Part shown: positions 19,129-26,858 of the stretch, piece by piece | Layout of the letters: every line of letters starts with the position of its first letter | Position numbering within the stretch: position 1 is the stretch's first letter | Assembly: GCA_045652745.1 (NCBI GenBank) | Contig: JAZRUW010000030.1 | Coordinates: 62,001 to 126,000 of the forward strand | Reading direction: 5' to 3' | DNA length: 64,000 bases | From: RGIG2041 sp045652745 | GTDB lineage: Bacteria; Bacillota; Clostridia; UBA1381; UMGS1253 | The notes under the pieces: model-generated | Database searches by the model: none | Told to the model about the DNA's origin: nothing | Seen by the model: the letters and a program-made list of their open reading frames with translations, nothing else | Position numbers and translations under genes: made by a program

Positions 19129-20033
19129 AGTCCGTTACGCTCCGTCTTTAAAATATTTTCCATAATCACATCCGCCAATCTTTGCGCATTGCCGTCACCG
19201 ACAAAGCTGTTGTGCGGTGTTAAAATCACATGATCCATTGTCCACAACGGACTATCTGCCGAAAGCGGCTCCGTTTCAAATACGTCGAGCACCGCACCGT
19301 AAAGTTTATCTTCGAGTGCCGACACAAGCGCATTTGTATCCACTACACCGCCACGTGCAATGTTGACAAGCACGCTGCCTTCTTTCATTGCGTCAAACGC
19401 CTGCACATTCATTAAATGCATTGTTTCCGGTATCAAAGGTAGCGTCAGTACAACGATATCTGCTTTGGCAAGCGCCTCGTAGAGTCCCGACATCGGATAT
19501 ATCTTTTCAAAATAGGCTTTTTCATCTGTGACCACATCGGCACCAAGCACCACACAGTCAAAGGCAGAAAACCGCTTGGCACACGCTTGTCCTACACTGC
19601 CGCAACCGACAATTAAAACCGTCTTCCCCGCAAGCTCCAAAAGGCCTCTGTGTTTCTCCCACACGCTTTCTTTTTGCTTGTCCGAAAAGAAACGCTGTTG
19701 CTTATAGAGCGTAAGCACACCGCTGACGGCAAACTCTGCCATCGGCACACTGTATACGCCGCGTGCATTGTGTATCTGTATCCCGTGCGCTTGCACATAA
19801 TCCATGGGCACACGGTCAAAACCGGCACTTGTAAGCTGTATGTATTTCAAATTTACAAACTGCTCTATTGGGTGACTTAAAAACAAGCCGTTGCAGATGA
19901 CACCCTCTACCCAAGCCGGCATGCAGGGCAATGCATCCTTTTCCTGCTGCATAAATACAACATCATGATTTTGTCCAAGTTGGCTTAAATAATCTTTTGC
20001 ACCCTGCCATGCACCCGTTACAAGTAAATTCAT
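19125..20033 (-). CDS. D-2-hydroxyacid dehydrogenase family protein
   Basis: 302 residues. The NAD-binding domain begins with GCGSVG (143-148), and the catalytic triad is recognisable as R227 (NIARGG), E255 (ETEP) and H274 (TPHNS). The family reduces 2-keto acids to D-2-hydroxy acids or the reverse. Its ends overlap both neighbours by ATGA, and the preceding gene encodes a 2-keto-acid-producing type of aldolase, so the two may work in sequence on one small acid. A role in making a non-sugar substituent is inference. The enzyme is slightly short for the family but has all catalytic residues. Confidence 0.85.
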   Translation of the reverse strand: MNLLVTGAWQGAKDYLSQLGQNHDVVFMQQEKDALPCMPAWVEGVICNGLFLSHPIEQFVNLKYIQLTSAGFDRVPMDYVQAHGIQIHNARGVYSVPMAEFAVSGVLTLYKQQRFFSDKQKESVWEKHRGLLELAGKTVLIVGCGSVGQACAKRFSAFDCVVLGADVVTDEKAYFEKIYPMSGLYEALAKADIVVLTLPLIPETMHLMNVQAFDAMKEGSVLVNIARGGVVDTNALVSALEDKLYGAVLDVFETEPLSADSPLWTMDHVILTPHNSFVGDGNAQRLADVIMENILKTERNGL

Positions 20034-20878
20034 ACGTTTCTCCCTGCTATTTTCGCGCTGATTTGCGCCACGATATCCGCCACACGCTTTTTATTTTCGG
20101 TATAATCCACGCCGCCTTGAACACACGTTTGTTCAAACGCACGAATATCTTTTAATCCGCATGTAAATATACGCTCAATCTCTGTTAAATCCGTAATCTT
20201 GTTCACATCACAAAAACTACGCGAAAGAATGGCGCAAGTCGAACCCAAACGATAATGCTCCGCAATCACGCGCTCGCCCGGAAGCATTCCCTGCCCGACA
20301 GCGGCAACACCGCCAAAACCGAACGGCAACCCTTTCGCGCGAAAGATATCCGCCAGTCGTTCCACCGTACCGTCCGCTAAAAGCTCGAACATAAATTTTT
20401 TGCCGTAGCCGAGACTTAAATCGTTTAAGCCTACATATATTTCGTCTATTCCGTCCACAGCCGTAATTTCTTCAATACACTCCGCCGCCTCCGGCGTTTC
20501 CACCAGCGGTAGGGTACGAACTCTGCCACCGACCAAATCCACAAACGTCTGTACCTCTTTAGCGGTTTTAAAATACGGCAACATCAGGATATCCGCACCC
20601 GCTTCAATCGCCGCATCAATTTCCTCTTTGGAGGAAGAATAGCTTTCTGTCTTGTCATGAATCGGATTGAGGCGCACCATCACCTGTGCATTTCGCACAG
20701 ACTGCTTTATTTTAGCAATATCCTCTACCGTGTGATGCGATTGCACCGTATCCATACCGCCTTGGCGAATGTCCTTTCCGATGTATTCCATATCCACAAA
20801 AATACGGTCTACACCTGCATTTTCCACAATCCGCGCGATTTCGGGACGGTTGGTTATGTACATCAGTTTTAATGCCAT
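20030..20878 (-). CDS. HpcH/HpaI-type aldolase
   Basis: 282-residue TIM-barrel protein of the class II pyruvate-type aldolases. The residues expected for the active site are present: H48/H49 in the SHHT segment, R69 in MVRLNP, E127 in PLVETPEA and D153 in GLNDLSLGYG. Relatives cleave or form 4-hydroxy-2-oxo acids with divalent metal. It is the second gene of the polysaccharide operon and overlaps the 2-hydroxyacid dehydrogenase gene. It could build or recycle an unusual acid used to decorate the polymer; the substrate cannot be deduced from sequence. Confidence 0.85.
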   Translation of the reverse strand: MALKLMYITNRPEIARIVENAGVDRIFVDMEYIGKDIRQGGMDTVQSHHTVEDIAKIKQSVRNAQVMVRLNPIHDKTESYSSSKEEIDAAIEAGADILMLPYFKTAKEVQTFVDLVGGRVRTLPLVETPEAAECIEEITAVDGIDEIYVGLNDLSLGYGKKFMFELLADGTVERLADIFRAKGLPFGFGGVAAVGQGMLPGERVIAEHYRLGSTCAILSRSFCDVNKITDLTEIERIFTCGLKDIRAFEQTCVQGGVDYTENKKRVADIVAQISAKIAGRNV

Positions 20879-20889
20879 ATCGGTTACCC

Positions 20890-21510
20890 CTATTTCTGTA
20901 CCAGTTCTTTTACGAGGGTTTCGCCCTTATTTTCATTGTCCGCATTGGACAGCACCTTAAACACGGTCAAAAACAAAATCTTAATGTCCAGCCACAAAGA
21001 CACATTGTCCACATACCATACATTCAGTTCAATGCGCTTGTTCCACTCCACATCCTTGCGACCGTGTGTCTGCGCCCAGCCAGTGATGCCCGGTCTAAGT
21101 TCAAACATGCGTTTCTGCTCGTCCGTGTATTCTTCTAACGGCCAAGGATGATATGTAAGAGGCGGTCTCGGGCCGATAATGCTCATATCGCCCTTTAAGA
21201 TATTGACAAGCTGCGGCAGTTCGTCAATGCTCGTTGCACGCAGAATCTTACCGACCTTCGTTACGCGCGCATCCCCTTTGCCCGAATATACCCCACTACC
21301 TGTTTTTTCCGCACCTACACACATGGAACGAAACTTGTACATCCAAAACACACGTCCGTCTTTACCGAGTCTCTGTTGCTTAAAAATAATCGGCCCCGGC
21401 GAATCCAATTTAACGGCAATGGCCGCGAACAACATAAATACAGACACAACAAGAAGCGCTGTCGCGGACAAAACGATATCCAAGAAGCGCTTAAAAAAAT
21501 AACGGTACAT
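20890..21510 (-). CDS. Initiating undecaprenyl-phosphate sugar-phosphate transferase
   Basis: 206-residue member of the bacterial sugar transferase family (WcaJ C-terminal domain / PglC type). An N-terminal hydrophobic segment (about 8-34) would form the reentrant membrane helix, followed by PIIFKQQRLGKDG, MYKFRSM, the basic DELPQL region and GPRPP, all family signatures. It transfers a sugar-1-phosphate from a UDP sugar to undecaprenyl phosphate and so starts repeat-unit synthesis. It is the first gene of the operon. The ribosome site GGGGGAG precedes ATG by 7-8 bases. Confidence 0.94.
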   Translation of the reverse strand: MYRYFFKRFLDIVLSATALLVVSVFMLFAAIAVKLDSPGPIIFKQQRLGKDGRVFWMYKFRSMCVGAEKTGSGVYSGKGDARVTKVGKILRATSIDELPQLVNILKGDMSIIGPRPPLTYHPWPLEEYTDEQKRMFELRPGITGWAQTHGRKDVEWNKRIELNVWYVDNVSLWLDIKILFLTVFKVLSNADNENKGETLVKELVQK

Positions 21511-21573
21511 TCAATCACTCTCCCCCAAATTGAATTCCCCAACATATAATAAATTTTTTCTCTTTTATATATT

Positions 21574-21602
21574 AGTATATAGATATTTTGTACATTTGTC
21601 AA
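21574..21602 (-). promoter_or_regulatory. Promoter of the polysaccharide operon
   Basis: On the minus strand, -35 TTGACA (21597-21602) and -10 TATACT (21574-21579) are separated by exactly 17 bases. This is one of the best sigma-A matches in the window. It leaves a leader of about 55-60 bases before the sugar transferase gene. No operator palindrome or riboswitch is obvious in the leader. Confidence 0.85.
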
Positions 21603-21771
21603 CTTTTATGCAAAATTTCCTTTCGAGCAGGCTTTTTATTGTCATTTTCTTCTAAAATTATGCAAAGGCTAAAAAAAGAACAATTTGCACAGTTGCAAGC
21701 ACAAAAAACTATATTTTTCAGTTTATCACAATTCCATGCACGCGTCAAAATCTATTCATCGCAAAAAAATC

Positions 21772-21800
21772 TTTTCAACGACATTTTTTTGTGGTAAACT
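21772..21800 (+). promoter_or_regulatory. Possible promoter of tcdA
   Basis: TTTTCA (21772-21777) and TAAACT (21795-21800) are separated by 17 bases, just upstream of the AGGTGA ribosome site. The match is only moderate. The remaining AT-rich stretch 21603-21770 shows no gene or clear signal. Confidence 0.4.
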
Positions 21801-21817
21801 GTAAACAGGTGATAAAA

Positions 21818-22534
21818 ATGCAAAAACAAGATATACGTACCGCAATGCTGCTTGGCGAAGACGGTGTCGCAAAATTGAAAAACAGCCGCGTTGCCGTATT
21901 CGGCATCGGCGGTGTCGGCGGCCATGCCGCAGAAGCCCTCGCGCGTGCCGGTGTAGGCGAAATTGATTTGTTTGACGGCGATGTCGTTTCCGAAAGCAAC
22001 ATAAACCGCCAGCTTATCGCGCTGCACAGTACCGTCGGTTTGTACAAAGCCGATGTGATGAAGGCGCGCATTGCAGACATTTGCCCGCAAACACAGGTAC
22101 ACGCCCACAATGTGTTCTATACCGAAGAGAACGCACAAAGCTTTCCGCTCTCTGCGTACGACTACATTATTGACGCCGTGGACATGGTCAGCGCAAAATT
22201 ACTGCTCGCCGTCGGTGCAACTGCCGCAAATATACCTATCATCAGTTGTATGGGCGCAGGCAACAAGTTAGACCCGACAGCCTTTCGCGTAACAGACATT
22301 TACAAAACCACCATGTGTCCGCTTGCCAAAGTGATGCGCCGCGAATTGAAATTGCGCGGCATACGCAAACTTAAAGTTGTATTTTCTACCGAGCCACCGC
22401 TGACGCCGCTTGCGTTGGAGGATGACAAAACGCTTGCACCGCAAAAGCGCCAAACGCCCGGCAGCGTCTCCTTTGTCCCCTCCGTGGCCGGTTTGATTTT
22501 AGCCGGAGAAGTGATTAAAGACTTAGCAAAATAA
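21818..22534 (+). CDS. tcdA: tRNA threonylcarbamoyladenosine dehydratase
   Basis: 239 residues of the ThiF/MoeB/HesA adenylating family, with the nucleotide motif GIGGVGG (29-35) and DGDVVSESNINRQ (53-65). Length and the PTAFRVTDIYKTTMCPLAKVMRRELK segment match TcdA (CsdL), which converts t6A37 of tRNAs to its cyclic form using ATP. Start ATG 21818 was chosen because AGGTGA lies 5 bases upstream; an earlier GTG at 21791 has no ribosome site. It is a monocistronic gene ending in a terminator shared with the convergent radical SAM gene. Confidence 0.92.
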   Translation: MQKQDIRTAMLLGEDGVAKLKNSRVAVFGIGGVGGHAAEALARAGVGEIDLFDGDVVSESNINRQLIALHSTVGLYKADVMKARIADICPQTQVHAHNVFYTEENAQSFPLSAYDYIIDAVDMVSAKLLLAVGATAANIPIISCMGAGNKLDPTAFRVTDIYKTTMCPLAKVMRRELKLRGIRKLKVVFSTEPPLTPLALEDDKTLAPQKRQTPGSVSFVPSVAGLILAGEVIKDLAK

Positions 22535-22535
22535 C

Positions 22536-22570
22536 AAAAACCGAAATGCTCAAAATGCATTTCGGTTTTT
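22536..22570. terminator. Bidirectional intrinsic terminator
   Basis: Arms 22536-22549 and 22557-22570 pair perfectly around a 7-base loop, with A/T runs on both outer sides. It ends tcdA on the plus strand and the radical SAM gene on the minus strand. Confidence 0.9.
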
Positions 22571-22573
22571 TAA

Positions 22574-23464
22574 TTATACACCTGTATTGTCAAAAGCGGG
22601 AATAAAGCTTTCTTTCGCTGATTCACCCTCCTGTACAAAGGCATTTTTTATGCCCAAATGCCACGCATAATCCAAAACAGAGTCGTATTCTTCCTGCGAT
22701 ACTTTCTCTGCAAGCACCGCATATTTCGGCGTTCCCACAGGTGTGTACTGGCTCATGATGCTAATGTAAATCCCGTCACCGTAGGTATCATGTAAATATG
22801 CCAGAATTTTCTTGGCATCTGCCGCCGCGCCGGGCAAAACCATATGCCGTACCAATACACCGCTTTGCATCATGTCTTCTGCATCAAACATACACTTTCC
22901 GCGCTGTCGCACCATTTCCGCAACAGCCGCCTGTGCAACCGCGCGATAATCCGGCGCATTGGAATAGCGCATCGCCAAAAGGTTGCTCCAATATTTAAAA
23001 TCCGGCATATACACATCCACCAGTCCGTCCAATTGCTTGAGCGTTTCTACGCTTTCATAACCGCCACAATTATATACAACCGGAAGGTCAAGCCCGTCCT
23101 TTTTCACACGTTCCAACACCGATACAAGCTGCAAAGCATACTGTGTCGGCGTGACCAAATTGATATTGTGCGCGCCTTGGTGCTTAAGTTCAAAAAGGAT
23201 TTCAGTCAGGCGCTCCGGCGAAATATCTTTTCCACTTTGTCCGCGAGAAATCGCAATATTCTGACAGTAGCAACAGCCAAGATTGCACCCGGAAAAGAAC
23301 ACCGTTCCCGATCCGTTTTTTCCGGAAATGCAGGGTTCTTCCCACATGTGTAACGCCGCACGTGCAACCTTAAAATCGTCTGTGACACCGCAGTAGCCGC
23401 ACTGTCCGTTTTGTCTGTCTGCACCGCAACGGCGCGGACACATAGCACACTTTTTCATACGCAT
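22574..23464 (-). CDS. Radical SAM protein, PflX-like
   Basis: 296 residues. The radical SAM motif CxxxCxxC is C60/C64/C67 within SGCNLGCCYCQN. An N-terminal Cys cluster (C6, C9, C13, C22, C25) may hold a second metal site. The layout resembles the PflX group of pyruvate formate-lyase-activase-like proteins, whose substrates are mostly unknown. ATG 23464 overlaps the stop of the upstream SLH gene in a TGATG arrangement and is preferred on that ground; ATG 23458 is also possible. Last gene of the rnhB-yraN-SLH operon. Confidence 0.82.
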   Translation of the reverse strand: MRMKKCAMCPRRCGADRQNGQCGYCGVTDDFKVARAALHMWEEPCISGKNGSGTVFFSGCNLGCCYCQNIAISRGQSGKDISPERLTEILFELKHQGAHNINLVTPTQYALQLVSVLERVKKDGLDLPVVYNCGGYESVETLKQLDGLVDVYMPDFKYWSNLLAMRYSNAPDYRAVAQAAVAEMVRQRGKCMFDAEDMMQSGVLVRHMVLPGAAADAKKILAYLHDTYGDGIYISIMSQYTPVGTPKYAVLAEKVSQEEYDSVLDYAWHLGIKNAFVQEGESAKESFIPAFDNTGV

Positions 23465-24810
23465 CACTGATTGGAAATGAGTATCAAATCCGTCACTTCA
23501 TCCTTTTTCGTCTTTACAAATACATACTGATAGAACTCCGTATCTGCATTCTCTTCCCACGTAATATCGCCCATGCTGTTCTTTGTCGGGCCGTAAAACT
23601 CTATCTCTTCCGCCGTGGTAAAACCAAAGCGTTCTTTTGCCTTGGCTTTAGTGGTATAAGTCATCACGGTTGCATCGGCGGATACAGATACTTCACGCAC
23701 ACCTCCGGAGCGTTTTTGTCCGTCCGAGGAATAGATACTAAGTTTTATTTGTCCGTTTTCTTCTTTCAACTCACCCAGAAAACCGAGATAAACTTCCTGC
23801 TTTGCATTTTCACCCAAATAATTCCACCCCGTCGGCAAGCCAAGTTTATCTAAAAATGCCGTTGTTTCGATTGCTGGCTGTGCAAGTAATGGTTCCTTGC
23901 CCATATGCAATACAATCCGGATTTCCTGCAGGGAACCGATGATGTTTCCGTCAATACAGAACACATCCCCCTCCGCCAACGCCGTCGGCGTTCCGTCTAT
24001 ATCGTATATCGGCACATCCGGCGCAGTATAGACCTCCCACAACCGTTCGCTTCCGCTCATATATGCATAAATCCGCAGGCGCGGCTCCTGTGTTTCGGGA
24101 TGGAGCACCACTTGCGCCTCTTTTACAAAGAAAAGTGTTTCCAGCGGCATCACCGTAGCCTTGTCTGCCGGCTGATTCTCTTCCTTCTCGACCGGTTTTT
24201 CTTCCTTTTGCGGCAACTGTGCAAGCACCTTTTCCGCACGCGACAAAAGCACAACCGCTTCGGCACGGGTTACCGCAGCATTCGGGCGGAAGGTATTGTC
24301 CGGATAACCTTTTAAAAGTTCCAACGCATAGGCAGTTTTCACCTGCGGCTGCAAATCGGAAATCACGCTGTCTGCATCTTCAAACGGCATCTGCACCTCT
24401 TGAAGTTCAAACCCTGCCGCATTTACAATGGCATAAGCAAGCTCCGCGCGCGTTGCCGCAGCATCCGGCGCATAAATTTCGCCATTATCCGTATAAACAA
24501 AGGCATCGGTTTTTGCCACATAAGTATACTGCCAACTGTCTTTATCCACATCGGTATAGCCGAGTTCGGCTTCCGTCCGCAAATCAAACACAAGACAAAG
24601 CATTTTTGCAAATTCCGCGCGCGTCACATTGTCGTCCGGCAAGAAATTACCCGTGCCGTCTCCCGATAAAATACCGCGTTCGGCATAATTTTCAATCTCC
24701 GCTTTCGCCCACGCATGCGCTTCACCGACGTCGGCAAACCCTGCCGCAAAAGCGGTATTGCTCAAAAGCAGACAAACACACATTAAAACTGCAATCCATT
24801 TTCTTTTCAT
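23464..24810 (-). CDS. Secreted SLH-domain protein
   Basis: 448 residues from ATG 24810, with GGAG 6 bases upstream. A signal peptide covers about residues 1-23, ending in AFA. Three SLH repeats follow (roughly 25-65, 85-130, 145-190), each with the RAE(F/L/A) signature, so the protein should attach to secondary cell-wall polysaccharide. A Glu/Lys/Pro-rich linker near residues 197-212 leads to a C-terminal part (about 215-448) of unknown fold that predicts beta strands. It sits in an operon with DNA/RNA maintenance genes, which does not explain its function. Confidence 0.88.
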   Translation of the reverse strand: MKRKWIAVLMCVCLLLSNTAFAAGFADVGEAHAWAKAEIENYAERGILSGDGTGNFLPDDNVTRAEFAKMLCLVFDLRTEAELGYTDVDKDSWQYTYVAKTDAFVYTDNGEIYAPDAAATRAELAYAIVNAAGFELQEVQMPFEDADSVISDLQPQVKTAYALELLKGYPDNTFRPNAAVTRAEAVVLLSRAEKVLAQLPQKEEKPVEKEENQPADKATVMPLETLFFVKEAQVVLHPETQEPRLRIYAYMSGSERLWEVYTAPDVPIYDIDGTPTALAEGDVFCIDGNIIGSLQEIRIVLHMGKEPLLAQPAIETTAFLDKLGLPTGWNYLGENAKQEVYLGFLGELKEENGQIKLSIYSSDGQKRSGGVREVSVSADATVMTYTTKAKAKERFGFTTAEEIEFYGPTKNSMGDITWEENADTEFYQYVFVKTKKDEVTDLILISNQ

Positions 24811-24821
24811 TCTAATCTCCT

Positions 24822-25205
24822 TTACTGCCCTGCCCAAAAGGCATCCTCTATGTGATTGATTTTCATATCCTCCACACCGCCGTCCGCAGTCGGCGTGTAG
24901 GTAATTTCCACAACATCAAAACGACAAAATGCACCGTCAATCTCATTTTCGAGCATATACCGCTGTGCCGCGTAGCACAGTCTTTTCCGCTTGGTTTTAT
25001 TGACAAACTCCGCAGGTGTGCCGTAATCGGTGCTTTTTCGCGCCTTGACTTCGGCAAACACCCAGTAATCACCGTCACGTAAAACCAAATCCAGCTCACC
25101 GCCGCGACAAACATAGTTTCTGTCCACGCAGCGCATACGCTTACTTTCCAGATATTTTTTAGCCTCCGCTTCAAAAATCTTTCCCAATGCTCTGGTTGTT
25201 TTCAT
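24822..25205 (-). CDS. YraN/UPF0102 family protein
   Basis: 127 residues with the conserved pattern GKIFEAEAKKYLESK near the start, then GELDLVLRDG and FAEVKAR. The acidic residues and the VK pair correspond to a restriction-endonuclease-like PD-(D/E)XK core, so it is predicted to bind or cut nucleic acid. The family commonly follows rnhB, as here, where its ATG overlaps the rnhB stop by one base. The exact function of the family is not established. Confidence 0.9.
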   Translation of the reverse strand: MKTTRALGKIFEAEAKKYLESKRMRCVDRNYVCRGGELDLVLRDGDYWVFAEVKARKSTDYGTPAEFVNKTKRKRLCYAAQRYMLENEIDGAFCRFDVVEITYTPTADGGVEDMKINHIEDAFWAGQ

Positions 25206-25828
25206 CAGACAAACTCCTTTACGCCGCGAAACGTCTTGCGGTGAATCGGACTCGGCCCATACTTGGCAATTAAATCTCTATGTAACTGTGTCGGGTATGC
25301 CTTATGCTTTTCAAATTCATACTGCGGATACAGTTTAGCGAGCGCCACCATTTCGCGGTCACGGCTTACCTTGGCCAGAATAGAAGCCGCCGCTATAGAT
25401 GCCGACAGGGCATCGCCTTTTACTACCGTCTGATGCTCGATATCTTCCATGCCACGAATACGGTTACCGTCAATGAGCACAAAATCAGCAGGCACGGAAA
25501 GTCCGCGCACCGCACCGTTCATCGCCTTAAACGTCGCTTCTAAAATGTTGATGCGGTCAATTTCCTCATGGTCTACCGCACAAACGCAATACGCAACCGC
25601 CTTTTCACAAATGATGTCAAAAAGTGCCTCACGTTTCTTCTCCGTCAGCTTTTTCGAGTCATTGAGCCCCTCAATGATTTCGCCCTCCGGCAAAATTACC
25701 GCCGCGGCAAACACACTGCCCGCCAGAGGCCCGCGCCCGGCTTCATCTACGCCGGCAATCGCCTTATACCCGCGCGCACGCAACTCTTTTTCAAATTTAT
25801 ACATGTCCACTTTCACTTCTGTTTTCAT
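25205..25828 (-). CDS. rnhB: Ribonuclease HII
   Basis: 207 residues with the RNase HII hallmark GVDEAGRGPLAG (DEAGRG at 28-33), LNDSKKLTEKKRE and SIAAASILAKVSRD. It removes RNA from RNA-DNA hybrids and single ribonucleotides from DNA. Start ATG 25828 has AAGGAG 5 bases upstream. First gene of the rnhB-yraN-SLH-radical SAM operon. No strong promoter is visible; a weak TTGAGT hexamer lies in the upstream region next to the 55-bp repeat. Confidence 0.95.
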   Translation of the reverse strand: MKTEVKVDMYKFEKELRARGYKAIAGVDEAGRGPLAGSVFAAAVILPEGEIIEGLNDSKKLTEKKREALFDIICEKAVAYCVCAVDHEEIDRINILEATFKAMNGAVRGLSVPADFVLIDGNRIRGMEDIEHQTVVKGDALSASIAAASILAKVSRDREMVALAKLYPQYEFEKHKAYPTQLHRDLIAKYGPSPIHRKTFRGVKEFV

Positions 25829-25901
25829 AAAAACTCCTTTATGTAAAAATCCGATTTATCCTATGCACCAAATTCACTCAAAAATAAAATTGTAGGTTAC
25901 C

Positions 25902-25956
25902 GCAGAACGAGGCGGCGGCTACGGCACAGTACGTTGGTACGGGCCGTCGACGCCAA
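25902..25956. repeat. 55-bp direct repeat, copy 1
   Basis: This copy and the copy at 26002-26056 match at 54 of 55 positions and lie exactly 100 bases apart. The GC-rich core contains interrupted palindromes (ACGGC with GCCGT, an inner GTAC-GTTG-GTAC, and CGTCGACG), so it can fold into a hairpin on either strand. It does not look coding. Confidence 0.9.
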
Positions 25957-26001
25957 TCTCCGGTATATTCACCTCAACTTAAAAAAGGTGGAAATTTTGC
26001 T

Positions 26002-26056
26002 GCAGAACAAGGCGGCGGCTACGGCACAGTACGTTGGTACGGGCCGTCGACGCCAA
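26002..26056. repeat. 55-bp direct repeat, copy 2
   Basis: Second copy, 100 bases after the first. The sequence just after it (TTATGCAC...AAATTTAC, from 26062) resembles the stretch ahead of copy 1 (CTATGCAC...AAATTCAC, from 25861), which suggests that the repeating unit is longer than the conserved core. It abuts the 3' end of the minus-strand Fe-S protein gene. Confidence 0.9.
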
Positions 26057-26074
26057 CGAAGTTATGCACAAAAT

Positions 26075-26752
26075 TTACCCTTTTTTCGGACAAGAACGGA
26101 TGCAAATACCGCATACCGCGCCCCTTCCGATATGTTGAAACTTATCTTTCATAAAATTACTGCAAGCCGCCGCATCGATGATGTCATCCCGCGTTGTGCC
26201 GGGTTGCCATACTTTGCCGTACAGGGCCATGGCAGGGCATTTGCTGACGCACAGATTGCAGTTGCCGCACAAATCCGGATTTTCGGTTTCCACTACTGTA
26301 TTAAACGGCATATTGGTTAAAATTGTTCCAAGCCGAACACGCGGGCCGTAAAGTTTGGAGATAAAAAGTGCGTTTTTACCGATGCTGCCAAGGCCGGCCT
26401 GGCGCGCCGCCGCTTTGTGGCTGACGATGCCGGAAAGGCCGCCGTGCCCGTCCGGAATGGACTGTGATGCGGCAATGGGCAGATAGGTGTAGCCCTGACC
26501 TTGGATGTATGTCCCCAGTTCAAAAACAATGCGGTCAATAAAGGCATTTGCCGTACGGTAATGCTGAAAATAGGCAAAAGTCGGCGCATCATTAATTTCA
26601 TCAATAACAAAATCGGAAAGCCGCACGGCAAGACTGATTGTATACGGCAATTTTTCGCCGTACCCTTCATGCAAAGGTTTAGTTTCAGTAAAACCAATTT
26701 GCACCGCACCGAGCGAAAGCGCACGTTTTTCCATTTCCGCATTATACTGCAT
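26075..26752 (-). CDS. QueG-like 4Fe-4S double-cluster protein
   Basis: 225 residues. Two ferredoxin motifs near the C-terminus (CGNCNLCVSKCP and a CGICIRSCP-type end, with a further Cys in DAAACSNF) would bind two 4Fe-4S clusters. The GLGSIGKNALF segment and overall order resemble epoxyqueuosine reductase QueG, but the protein is much shorter and lacks the HEAT-like extension, so it is better placed in the broader family of uncharacterised reductases. ATG 26752 was chosen because GGGGGA lies 6 bases upstream. The 3' end touches the second 55-bp repeat. Confidence 0.78.
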   Translation of the reverse strand: MQYNAEMEKRALSLGAVQIGFTETKPLHEGYGEKLPYTISLAVRLSDFVIDEINDAPTFAYFQHYRTANAFIDRIVFELGTYIQGQGYTYLPIAASQSIPDGHGGLSGIVSHKAAARQAGLGSIGKNALFISKLYGPRVRLGTILTNMPFNTVVETENPDLCGNCNLCVSKCPAMALYGKVWQPGTTRDDIIDAAACSNFMKDKFQHIGRGAVCGICIRSCPKKG

Positions 26753-26782
26753 ACCCATTCCCCCATAATCTCTGTTAAAAAT

Positions 26783-26811
26783 ATTTTAGCATATTTTTGT
26801 ATTTTTGTCTA
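26783..26811 (-). promoter_or_regulatory. Promoter of the QueG-like gene
   Basis: Minus-strand -35 TAGACA (26806-26811) and -10 TAAAAT (26783-26788) with a 17-base spacer. Its -35 overlaps that of the divergent DUF4364 promoter by two bases. Confidence 0.7.
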
Positions 26812-26838
26812 GGCAAGAAAGAATTTATGTGGTAGAAT
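26810..26838 (+). promoter_or_regulatory. Promoter of the DUF4364 gene
   Basis: TAGGCA (26810-26815) and TAGAAT (26833-26838) with a 17-base spacer, 11 bases before the GAGGTGA ribosome site. Confidence 0.6.
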
Positions 26839-26858
26839 ATAAAAGATGAGGTGATGAC

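Noticed and set aside
25934..26320. Long plus-strand open frame through the second 55-bp repeat and the QueG-like gene
   Set aside because: It is antisense to a gene with clear Fe-S motifs and its N-terminal part is the repeat itself; no ribosome site.
26075..26752. Full epoxyqueuosine reductase QueG
   Set aside because: The protein is far too short and lacks the C-terminal extension, so only a family-level name is used.
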